Source: JACRCG01 sp964524835
GTDB taxonomy: Bacteria > Desulfobacterota > Desulfuromonadia > Geobacterales > Pseudopelobacteraceae
Assembly: GCA_964524835.1 (NCBI GenBank)
Contig: CAZGEG010000007.1
Span: forward strand, 115,252-179,251
Direction of reading: 5' to 3'
DNA: 64,000 bases
The position numbers were made by a program, and so were the translations under genes. The number at the start of each line of letters is the position of its first letter. The first letter of the stretch is position 1. The notes below the pieces were generated by a model, which made no database searches, was not told the DNA's origin, and worked only from the letters and a program-made list of their open reading frames with translations. Positions 1-7,808 of the stretch are shown here, in pieces.

Positions 1-90
1 CATTGCCTGCGAACGGTACGCTTTATCTAAGTTCTGATGGCGGCAGCCGACTTGACACTATCCGTCTATTAAGTAAAAGCGAGGTTATTC

Positions 91-2850
91 ATGGAGATAG
101 TTCGTCCCGGTCTAGACAGATCCTGCTACAGGCTTTTATCCACCACTATTGCCGCTCTGATGCTGATGGCCGGAGCCGCCTGGGGCGCGATCGCGGTGCC
201 GCCGCCGGCGCTTGTCCCGCTCAACCAGCTGGCCGTGCCGGAACCCCCCAACATCTTCCAGTTCGTCAAGAACAAGGCCGCTGCCATCAGGCTGGGGAAG
301 GCATTTTTCTGGGACATGCAGGTCGGCAGCGACGGCATGACGGCATGCGCAACCTGCCATTTTTCCGCCGGAACGGACACCCGCCTCAAGAACACCATGA
401 ACCCGGGAACCAACGCCGGCGACACGGTCTTTCAGGTAAAGGGGCCGAACCAGACCCTGCTTCCGGGCGATTTCCCGTTCCATGAGCGGCAGGCGCCGGT
501 TGATTTCAAAGCTTCACCGCAGGTGCGCGACTCGAATGATGTTGTCGGCTCCCAGGGGGTTCGCCTCAACCAGTTTGTCGATATCGTTCCCGGTTCGGCT
601 GTTGACAACGGCTTTTCCATAGCCGACGCCATTTTCAATGTGAGCGGCGTCAACACCCGCCAGGTGACCGGACGCAACACCCCTTCGACGATCAATGCCG
701 TTTTCAATTTCTCCAATTTCTGGGACGGCAGGGCCAGCTCGTTTTTTAACGGTTCCAGCCCTTTCGGCCCGCTCGATCAGGGCGCCGGTGTCTGGTTCAA
801 CGTGAACGGCACCCTGACCAAACAGCCGGTATCCTTTGAATTTGCCAGCCTCGCCTCCCAGGCTACCGGGCCGCCGCTCAGCGACGTGGAGATGTCCTTC
901 CGGGGGCGTACCTTCCCGCAGCTGGGGCGCAAGATGTTCAGCCTGACGCCGCTGGCCAAGCAGACCGTCCATCCGGATGACAGCGAACTCGGCAATCTTT
1001 CCAGGGCAACCCTGCAGCCGGACGGCACCATCACCGGGCCCAAGGGGCTGAGCAGCAGTTACGCCCAGATGGTCAGGGACGCCTTCCAGAACAATTTATG
1101 GAACTCCAACCTGCTGACGCCGGACGGGTTTACCCAGATGGAAGCCAACTTTGCGCTTTACTGGGGACTAGCCATTCAGCTTTATGAGGCGACCCTGGTC
1201 TCCGACGACACCCCCTTCGACCGTTTTCTGGGTGGTGACGAAACAGCTCTGACCAACCAGCAGCAAGACGGCTTCAACCTCTTTTTCGGCGCCGGCAGAT
1301 GCGACGTCTGCCACGGCGCCACCGAGCTGACCAACGCCTCGGACCGGGTGGCGCGCTTCATTTCCAATGCCGATCACGGCCTGCTGGAAGTGATGCCGGT
1401 GGCCAGCGGCCAGCAGATCGTCTACGACAACGGCTTCAACAATACCGCGGTGCGACCGACCGGAGAAGATCTCGGCCGGGCGGAACTCTCCCCCTTCAAC
1501 AATCCGCTGACCGGCCTCAGGTTTCCCATCTCTTTTTCCAACCTGGCCGAACTGCAGGCGCTCGCCAAACTCCCCTTTGCCACCCCGAACCTAATTCCCG
1601 GGCTGCCGGCCACCTTTCCTGTCGCCAATAGCGGCGCCTTCAAGGTGCCTGGTCTGCGCAACGTCGAGCTGACCGCCCCCTACATGCATAACGGCTCAAT
1701 GATGACGCTGGAAGAGGTTGTTGACTTCTATGCCCGCGGCGGCAATTTCCCCACGGCCAACAGGGCCAATCTCGACATCAACATCGTCGAACTGCCGGCA
1801 CTGCAGGGTGACCCGCTTGCCAAGGCGGCCATGGTCGCCTTCATGAAATCCATGACCGATGAGCGGGTCCGCAATGAGGAGGCGCCGTTCGACCACCCGG
1901 AGATTTTCATTCCCAACGGCGATTCGGTAAACGATACCGACGTCATCCATCTGCCGGCGACCGGGATATTTGGCATACCAGTCCCCCTGACGGTAACCCT
2001 GACTTCAAACCTGTCCAGCCCGCAGGCTGCCGGTGCACAGATCACATTTACTGCTACTGGACAGGGAGGCCTCGGTGCATATGAGTACCGGTTCTGGCTC
2101 AACTCCGGTGCAGGTTATTTCATAGTTCAGGATTACAGCAACGCCAATACCTTTAACTGGACGCCTTCTGCAACCGGGGCCTACGACATTCTGGTTGATA
2201 TAAGAAATGCCGGATCCACGGCAGTACGGGACGCTTCCGATAAACTTTTCTACTATCAGATCATGCCTGCAACCGCTACGGGCTTGATAGTTACATCTAA
2301 TCTGGCAGCTCCGCAAGCTGTAGGTACACCGATTACCTTTACTGCCTTGGGACAGGGAGGAAGCGGTACATACGAATACAGGTTCTGGATCAACTCTGGA
2401 ACAGGCTACAGCATCGTCCAGGAATACAGTACTGCCAATGTTCTGGTCTGGACACCAATCTCAGTTGGAGCCTACGACATTTTAGTGGATGTGAAAAATG
2501 TCGGATCCACTGCATTGAGAGAAGCCTCTACCAAGCTTTTTTACTACCAGATTGTTTCGACTGCCGCTACTGGGGTCACCGTAACCCCTGATTTGGCCAG
2601 TCCTCAAGCAAATGGCACTCCGATCACCTTTACCGCCTTCGGCCAGGGAGGTAGTGGCTCGTACGATTACCGATTCTGGGTCAACTCCGGCGCCGGCTAC
2701 AACATTATTCAGGACTATAGTGCAACCAATACCTTTGTCTGGACTCCAACGTCGAGCGGAGCCTACGACATCCTGGTGGATGTGAAAAATAGCGGTTCTT
2801 CCGCATTCCGTGATGCATCTACGAAGATATTCTTTTATCAAATACAATGA
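91..2850 (+). CDS. Exported di-heme cytochrome c peroxidase (MauG/CcpA family) with three C-terminal repeat modules
   Basis: 919 residues. The ATG follows GAGG at 81-84, and a hydrophobic N-terminus (about residues 15-33) looks like a Sec signal. Two c-type heme sites are visible: CATCH at residues 86-90 and CDVCH at 404-408. The stretch around residue 530 (LRNVELTAPYMHNGSM) is typical of the second heme domain of bacterial di-heme peroxidases. The catalytic part ends near residue 630; the rest is three 97-residue modules (1984-2847) ending in FFYQIQ. It is about twice the length of ordinary CcpA. The family reduces peroxides or, as in MauG and RoxA, oxidises other substrates; which applies here cannot be told. 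Likely periplasmic or extracellular. It is the first gene of the redox locus; anything upstream lies outside the window. Confidence 0.85.
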   Translation: MEIVRPGLDRSCYRLLSTTIAALMLMAGAAWGAIAVPPPALVPLNQLAVPEPPNIFQFVKNKAAAIRLGKAFFWDMQVGSDGMTACATCHFSAGTDTRLKNTMNPGTNAGDTVFQVKGPNQTLLPGDFPFHERQAPVDFKASPQVRDSNDVVGSQGVRLNQFVDIVPGSAVDNGFSIADAIFNVSGVNTRQVTGRNTPSTINAVFNFSNFWDGRASSFFNGSSPFGPLDQGAGVWFNVNGTLTKQPVSFEFASLASQATGPPLSDVEMSFRGRTFPQLGRKMFSLTPLAKQTVHPDDSELGNLSRATLQPDGTITGPKGLSSSYAQMVRDAFQNNLWNSNLLTPDGFTQMEANFALYWGLAIQLYEATLVSDDTPFDRFLGGDETALTNQQQDGFNLFFGAGRCDVCHGATELTNASDRVARFISNADHGLLEVMPVASGQQIVYDNGFNNTAVRPTGEDLGRAELSPFNNPLTGLRFPISFSNLAELQALAKLPFATPNLIPGLPATFPVANSGAFKVPGLRNVELTAPYMHNGSMMTLEEVVDFYARGGNFPTANRANLDINIVELPALQGDPLAKAAMVAFMKSMTDERVRNEEAPFDHPEIFIPNGDSVNDTDVIHLPATGIFGIPVPLTVTLTSNLSSPQAAGAQITFTATGQGGLGAYEYRFWLNSGAGYFIVQDYSNANTFNWTPSATGAYDILVDIRNAGSTAVRDASDKLFYYQIMPATATGLIVTSNLAAPQAVGTPITFTALGQGGSGTYEYRFWINSGTGYSIVQEYSTANVLVWTPISVGAYDILVDVKNVGSTALREASTKLFYYQIVSTAATGVTVTPDLASPQANGTPITFTAFGQGGSGSYDYRFWVNSGAGYNIIQDYSATNTFVWTPTSSGAYDILVDVKNSGSSAFRDASTKIFFYQIQ
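1984..2847 (+). repeat. Three tandem 291-bp units encoding the shared C-terminal module (peroxidase)
   Basis: In-frame units start at 1984, 2275 and 2566. The period is exactly 291 bp (97 residues) and the last unit is shortened to 282 bp (94 residues). Each unit has a core of SPQ, GTPITFTA, GGSG, YEYRFW, NSG, WTP, GAYDILVDV and FYYQI. The Y.Y..W / W.P / G.YD spacing resembles triple-tyrosine (Y_Y_Y) or other Ig-like beta-sandwich domains; that assignment is inference. The same module closes three other proteins in this window. Confidence 0.9.
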
Positions 2851-3073
2851 ATTGACTAAAGAACCATTCCGGCGATGTATAGAGAAGTAGTAACGTCACT
2901 TCTGTAGAAAAATTTAGTTGTACCGGATTCATGAGTTTGATTGTAATTTCTATTTATTTCTAAGTATAAGCGCCTTCTTGTATGTCATGGCAAAACGCTA
3001 GGCAACCTCCGGGATGGATGTATATATTTTTTGAAGTAACAGAAACGGGCAAATATTTATTGAGGGGGATATC

Positions 3074-3265
3074 ATGTTTGGATTTGGAGTGCCGGAGCTC
3101 GTAATCATTCTCGTCATCGTGCTGGTGGTGTTCGGCGCCGGGAAATTGCCCGGAATCGGCAGCGCCTTGGGAAAGAGCATCACAAATTTCAAGAAAGGCA
3201 TTGAGGACAAAGATGCGACCGAAATCAATGCCAAGGCCGACGACAAGGACAAGAAGGAAGGATAA
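3074..3265 (+). CDS. tatA: Twin-arginine translocase subunit TatA/TatE
   Basis: 63 residues with the classic TatA plan: a short N-terminus (FGFGVPELVII), one membrane helix (about residues 8-22), the FGAGKLP hinge, an amphipathic helix (GSALGKSITNFKKG) and a charged Lys/Asp tail. A GAGGGGG ribosome site lies about 6 bases before the ATG. TatA forms the pore that moves folded, cofactor-loaded proteins across the inner membrane. No tatB or tatC is seen, so it would work with components encoded elsewhere. A nearby gene (6239-7744) has a Tat signal, which suggests a dedicated or dosage copy for copper oxidase export. Confidence 0.9.
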   Translation: MFGFGVPELVIILVIVLVVFGAGKLPGIGSALGKSITNFKKGIEDKDATEINAKADDKDKKEG

Positions 3266-3347
3266 CCTCCTCTCCTTCCAGATCAATGCAGACATTCTTT
3301 AATCAAAGAAACCAGCAGGATCCGCTCAGGAAACAGAGGCCATAATC

Positions 3348-4268
3348 ATGAAGTCATGTGTCGTTATTATTCTGGCGATGTTTTTTTGCGCCCCGCTTTA
3401 CGCTGCCGAAACCGTTCAAAAGACGGAAAATGGCTTATTCGCCCTGGAGTTGTCTATTGCTGGAAGCGGCCTGAAAACCGGCGCAAACTCTTTTGACATA
3501 ACGGTTCGTGACAGGAGCGGCAAATACGTCGAGGGCGCCCGGCTTACTGTCGTACCGTGGCTGCAGGAAAAGAACCACGGGGTCTGGGAAAAGCCGGTTG
3601 TGACCGAACGGGGCGACGGCAAATATCACGTCGAGAATGTTGCTATCGCGATGGCCGGGCGCTGGCACATCAGGATCATCGTCGCCAAAGGAACGCAGGA
3701 AGACCGGACCGAATTCCCCTTTGCCGTCGCGCGAAACGAACAGCCCCCGCCCGTCAAGGCGGACAAGCCCAAAGGGAAATATAAAAGAAGCGTACACAAT
3801 TACGCCATCCCCAACGTGACGCTTCTCAATCAGGACGGGAAAAAGATCAATCTGCGGGCGCTTGTCGATTCAGGCAAGCCGGTCATCATCGATTTCATCT
3901 ACACGACCTGCAACACTATCTGCCCGGTCCTCTCGGCCAGCTTCACCAACATCAGGAAAGAGCTGGGCAAGGACGCGGACAAGGTCCAGCTCATCTCGAT
4001 CTCCATCGACCCGGAGCATGACCGGCCGGAGCAGATGAAGAAATACCTCTCCCGGTTCGGTGCGGGAAAAGGATGGGACTTCCTCACCGGCAGCAAGGAC
4101 GATATCCGCAGGGTACTGCAGGCCCTCGATGCCGTAGTCGATGACAAAATGGCCCATGAACCGATCTATCTGCTGCGAGGCCCGAATTCCGACGAATGGG
4201 TCCGCATCAAGGGGCTCATGTGGAAGACCGACCTCCTCAATGAATTACGGAGGACAGAACAGAGATGA
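3348..4268 (+). CDS. YtkA/FixH-like plus SCO1/SenC fusion protein, probable copper chaperone
   Basis: 306 residues with a signal peptide (residues 1-20). Residues about 22-128 resemble the YtkA/FixH-like beta domain. Residues about 145-300 are a thioredoxin-fold SCO1/SenC domain with the CxxxCP motif (C188, C192), the DPEHD loop (220-224) and the distal histidine H270. SCO proteins bind copper through the two Cys and the His and deliver it to, or reduce, copper sites of oxidases. The gene lies between tatA and two multicopper oxidase units, which supports a role in loading exported copper enzymes. It overlaps the next gene by 4 bases, so translation is probably coupled. Confidence 0.82.
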   Translation: MKSCVVIILAMFFCAPLYAAETVQKTENGLFALELSIAGSGLKTGANSFDITVRDRSGKYVEGARLTVVPWLQEKNHGVWEKPVVTERGDGKYHVENVAIAMAGRWHIRIIVAKGTQEDRTEFPFAVARNEQPPPVKADKPKGKYKRSVHNYAIPNVTLLNQDGKKINLRALVDSGKPVIIDFIYTTCNTICPVLSASFTNIRKELGKDADKVQLISISIDPEHDRPEQMKKYLSRFGAGKGWDFLTGSKDDIRRVLQALDAVVDDKMAHEPIYLLRGPNSDEWVRIKGLMWKTDLLNELRRTEQR

Positions 4269-5974
4269 GATCTCAACTGACTTACCGTGCGGCGATTAAG
4301 GCGCTGTTCCTCCTCCTTTCGCTTTTCTGCCCGGCTGTTCAGGCCGCTGCTGATGACCGGGCGGCTGTAGCCGGTTTACCGGCCGAAGAGGCGCTCCGCC
4401 TGGGCGAGAAAATGTACCGTAAAGGCATTCTCCCTTCCGGAAAACCTGTAACGGCAATAGTCCAGGGCGACCTCGAACTGAGCGGCGAGATGTCCACCTG
4501 CGCCAGCTGTCACCTGCGCAGCGGCCTGGGCGCTCTTGAAGGCGGCATCCTTTCCCCCCCTACCAACGGGGCGTCTCTTTACTCCCCGCTGAAGAGCCTG
4601 AATGACATCCCCGGTTCGATCATGAAGCGCTCGATGTTCAAGGGGCCGCGGCCGGCGTATACCGATGAATCTCTGGCCAACATGCTGCAAAACGGTATCG
4701 GTCCGACAGGCGCGCAGCTGAGCGAAACCATGCCGCGCTACCTCCTGAGCGAGGATGAGATGAAAATCATGATTTTCTATCTCAAGAATCTCTCCTCGCA
4801 CCTCTCCCCCGGCGTAACCGATGACGAAATCAGGTTCGCCACCATCGTTACCGCGGATATCAGTCGCGGCGACAGGGACGCGCTGCTGCTTCCGCTGCAG
4901 GCCTTTATCAGGGACGAATGGAATGCCCGCATCCCAGGGTCGCAATACCAGCAAAAGACCACGCCCGCCGCCGGCACACAACCGAATGCAAAAACCTACC
5001 GCAAACTGGCGCTCGATGTATGGGAGCTTAAAGGAAGCGCGGATACCTGGAACAGCCAGCTGGAAGCATTGTACCGGCAAAAGCCGGTGTTTGCCGTTCT
5101 GGGGGGGGTCGCGCCCGGCAAATGGGATCCTGTCCACGACTTTTGCGAGAAGAACCGGGTCCCCTGTATCCTCCCCGACACCAATCTGCCGGTTGTTGCG
5201 GAAGACGACTGGTATACGCTCTACTTTTCGAAAGGGTTCCATCAGGAGGGTGAGTCCGCCGCAAAATACCTGTCGCGGGTTTTCGCCCTCCCGCCCGGAA
5301 AAAAAGTTATCCAGCTGTACCGGGACAGTGATGAAGGAAGCGCCCTCGCCCGGGGTTTTGCCGAAACCTGGGCAAAGCTGGGCGACGCACCGCTTGTAAG
5401 CAGGCCGGTTGCCGGGGCAGAAAATATCGGCGCCGACTTCTGGAAAAAGCTCACCGTTTCCCACCCGGATGCGGTGCTGCTGGTCTGGCTCGCCCCGGCG
5501 GATCTTGCCGCTATCGACACTCTGGCGAAAGACGGTAACAAACCGTCCACAATCTTTTTCTCGGCCACCCAGCTAGGCGGAGAGTTCAGGATACTCCCGG
5601 ATGCGATTCGTGAAGCGACTCTGCTGACCTTTCCGACCAGGCTTCCCGGCGAAGATGGGTACGCCGCGTCCATCGCAACCGGCTGGCTGAAGTATAAAAA
5701 AATACCGCTAACCAATATGGCTGTTTCCTCTAAATCCTATGTAATGACCAGATTACTATCAAGAATCCTCACCGACATGGGAGGGAGCCTGTACCGCGAC
5801 TATTTCCTCGATATTTTTGACGACGGCAAGGACGAAACCAGCACCTCGGTGCTGCATCCCAAGCTCAGTTTCGGTCCGGGACAGCGCTACGCCTCGAAAG
5901 GATGCTACGTCGTCTCCCTGACCAAGGGCGATAATCCCAAGGTGGTGCGTCAGAGTGACTGGGTCATTTACTAA
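4265..5974 (+). CDS. Cytochrome c / periplasmic ligand-binding protein fusion
   Basis: 569 residues with a signal peptide (about residues 1-28). An N-terminal monoheme cytochrome c domain has CASCH at residues 79-83 and a later MPRY that could supply the distal Met. From about residue 185 the protein looks like an ABC-type substrate-binding fold of the branched-chain amino acid type (alternating beta-alpha, VFAVLGGVAPG, KKVIQLYRDSDEGSALARGF). No permease or ATPase gene is adjacent, so it is probably not part of a normal transporter; a redox sensor or electron carrier with a ligand-binding domain is an alternative. The start overlaps the previous stop (ATGA), with GGAGGACAG upstream as ribosome site. 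Confidence 0.72.
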   Translation: MRSQLTYRAAIKALFLLLSLFCPAVQAAADDRAAVAGLPAEEALRLGEKMYRKGILPSGKPVTAIVQGDLELSGEMSTCASCHLRSGLGALEGGILSPPTNGASLYSPLKSLNDIPGSIMKRSMFKGPRPAYTDESLANMLQNGIGPTGAQLSETMPRYLLSEDEMKIMIFYLKNLSSHLSPGVTDDEIRFATIVTADISRGDRDALLLPLQAFIRDEWNARIPGSQYQQKTTPAAGTQPNAKTYRKLALDVWELKGSADTWNSQLEALYRQKPVFAVLGGVAPGKWDPVHDFCEKNRVPCILPDTNLPVVAEDDWYTLYFSKGFHQEGESAAKYLSRVFALPPGKKVIQLYRDSDEGSALARGFAETWAKLGDAPLVSRPVAGAENIGADFWKKLTVSHPDAVLLVWLAPADLAAIDTLAKDGNKPSTIFFSATQLGGEFRILPDAIREATLLTFPTRLPGEDGYAASIATGWLKYKKIPLTNMAVSSKSYVMTRLLSRILTDMGGSLYRDYFLDIFDDGKDETSTSVLHPKLSFGPGQRYASKGCYVVSLTKGDNPKVVRQSDWVIY

Positions 5975-6186
5975 TAAAACGATTGTCGGAAGTTTTTTGA
6001 CTCGTTTTTTGCGATGAGTCTGTTTTTTTTGCACCCTGTCATGAAGGAGACAAGGCCGCATACCACTTCTAGCTGCCGGATATCATATATATTTTTTCCG
6101 CCCCGAGTAATTGGCATTATTTGTGCTGATAGCTGTGCGAAGTATCCTGGATTCAAAAAACTTCGCCGGGTACTGAGTAACAACCA

Positions 6187-6208
6187 CTATGAAACTGTTT
6201 TTTCATAG
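6187..6208. promoter_or_regulatory. 8-bp perfect inverted repeat just before the split oxidase ribosome site
   Basis: CTATGAAA (6187-6194) and TTTCATAG (6201-6208) are separated by 6 bases and end about 20 bases before the ribosome site of the 6239 gene. It could be a 5' UTR hairpin or an operator. No terminator-like T-run follows. The function is not known. Confidence 0.35.
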
Positions 6209-6238
6209 CAGTTTAATAATATGGAGAAGGAGAAGACG

Positions 6239-7744
6239 ATGAAAATGAAAAGGCGCGATTTCCTGAAATTGAGTGCAGCCGGTGTAGCAACGATTATTTT
6301 GAGCAACAGGCTTCCCGGCCTCGGGGTAACCAATGCCTTCGCAGCCACCAGCACGCTGGAGGTTTTCATCACCGACGCTTTGAAGGACATGGTCACCCAT
6401 AACGAGGTCAACACGGCCCAGTGCTACTTCTGGATTTACAAGATGAGGGCCAACGGCGTCGATGTGCCGCCCGACTGCCCCGGCCCGACAATTGTCGCTC
6501 TGAAAGGCGATACTGTCAATATCACGGTAACAAATCAGCTTGATGAGCCGCACTCCTTCTATATTCCGGGCATGTTCGACAGCGGTCCGATCGCTCCGGG
6601 GGCAACATTTACCGGAACTTTCACCGCCTCGGTATCCGGTGGCCATCTCTATTACGACAATCTGAACGCTCCGGTCAACCGGGTCATGGGACTGCACGGT
6701 GCCCTCGTCGTCCGGCCGACCGCGGCGACCGGGATCGGCAACAAGATTACCCCTTACGATAACCCGTCGTTCCACGTGCAGGATCTTTTCAATCACTTCG
6801 GCGACCCCACGCACTGGCCTGGTCTGTCGTGGGAAGAGGCCGGTGCGGGCACCCCGCCGGCGCCGGGGGAAAATGTGTCCCTTACCGGCAACTCCTATTG
6901 TCCCCCCTTCAGGACCTATGCCTGGTGCCTGCACCAGGCCAGCCCCAGACTGTTCGCCGAAGTGGGGGATTACCCCTCCGGCCAGATTTACCCCGCCCAG
7001 GAATTCATGGACAAGTTTCTGCGCAGCCCGTTCAGCGCTACCAGGGACAACTATAACCCGGAATACTTCACCATCAACGGCCAGTCCGGGTTCTTTTCCC
7101 ACTTCAGTCCGCAGATCACCCCCATGGGGCGCGTCGGCGAACCGGTGGTGATCCATATCCTCAATGCCGGTCTCTGGTCTCACTCGATGCACTACCACGC
7201 CAACCACTTCTACGTCACCGGCATCAACGGCGTGTCCAATCCCAACCCGATCTGGGTGGATGTCTACGGCGTCCTCCCCATGGACCGGATCGATTACACT
7301 GTGCCCTTCATGCGCCCGCCCAGCATCCCCAACGTGGGGGGCATCGGCCTGCCGGATACGCCGCTTACCACCGTATCGGTAGCGAACGGCGGCTTGACGC
7401 CGCCCCACCCCTGCTATCCGCCGACGGATGAGTTTGAAATGCACTTTCCGCCGGTCGGGACTTTTGCCCTGGCCCAGGACGGGATAACACCGGTTCCTTT
7501 GACACAACGCATGTCCCCTCTCTGCTATCCGATGCACGACCACTGCGAGCCGAGCCAGACAGCCCAGGGGGGCAACTACAACTGCGGCCTGATCTCGGGC
7601 ATCTACATCCTGGGCGACCGGACAACCGGAAATCCGGCGGATATGAACTTCCCGATGGATGAGGACTTCAACATGATGTACCGCAATATCCGCGGCGTCA
7701 GCGGCGTTCCGTCGATTGACGCCGCCGCCGGGCCGCGCCCCTAG
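6239..7744 (+). CDS. Tat-exported multicopper oxidase half (cupredoxin protein with two HxH motifs)
   Basis: 501 residues. I prefer the ATG at 6239 over 6221 because AGGAG at 6228-6232 is then ideally spaced. The N-terminus MKMKRRDFLKLS is a Tat signal (RRDFLK) followed by a hydrophobic stretch ending near NAFAAT. The first cupredoxin domain has degenerate copper motifs. The C-terminal part has a His cluster, H315/H318/H320/H323, and H433-D-H435-C, the equivalents of the third and fourth HxH motifs of multicopper oxidases. The two N-terminal HxH motifs are missing here but present in the next gene. No repeat module is present. Family members oxidise metals or organics with reduction of oxygen; Geobacter OmpB and OmpC are multicopper proteins linked to metal oxide reduction. 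This is probably one subunit of a two-part enzyme. Confidence 0.8.
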   Translation: MKMKRRDFLKLSAAGVATIILSNRLPGLGVTNAFAATSTLEVFITDALKDMVTHNEVNTAQCYFWIYKMRANGVDVPPDCPGPTIVALKGDTVNITVTNQLDEPHSFYIPGMFDSGPIAPGATFTGTFTASVSGGHLYYDNLNAPVNRVMGLHGALVVRPTAATGIGNKITPYDNPSFHVQDLFNHFGDPTHWPGLSWEEAGAGTPPAPGENVSLTGNSYCPPFRTYAWCLHQASPRLFAEVGDYPSGQIYPAQEFMDKFLRSPFSATRDNYNPEYFTINGQSGFFSHFSPQITPMGRVGEPVVIHILNAGLWSHSMHYHANHFYVTGINGVSNPNPIWVDVYGVLPMDRIDYTVPFMRPPSIPNVGGIGLPDTPLTTVSVANGGLTPPHPCYPPTDEFEMHFPPVGTFALAQDGITPVPLTQRMSPLCYPMHDHCEPSQTAQGGNYNCGLISGIYILGDRTTGNPADMNFPMDEDFNMMYRNIRGVSGVPSIDAAAGPRP

Positions 7745-7808
7745 CGGGCGGCAACAAACGACTTTACGGAGCAATTATATAGTTCAGGATTTTGAAAGGA
7801 GACACGTT

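Noticed and set aside
1..90. Possible 3' end of a GEMM-type (cyclic dinucleotide) riboswitch before the peroxidase (TAAG, ATGG, GCAGCCG segments)
   Set aside because: The strongly conserved GCAAAGCC core is not present in the visible part and the element would be cut by the window edge; the match is too weak to call.
2882..2902. AGAAGT...ACTTCT as a terminator after the peroxidase
   Set aside because: Six-base stem, nine-base loop and no T-run; too weak.
4376..5464. Long minus-strand open frame (362 codons) opposite the cytochrome/binding-protein fusion
   Set aside because: It has no recognisable protein pattern and lies fully inside a gene with a clear heme motif and signal peptide.
7716..7808. 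In-frame upstream extension of the second oxidase half
   Set aside because: It overlaps the previous gene, has no ribosome site and adds no signal peptide; the ATG at 7809 has AAAGGAG at ideal distance.
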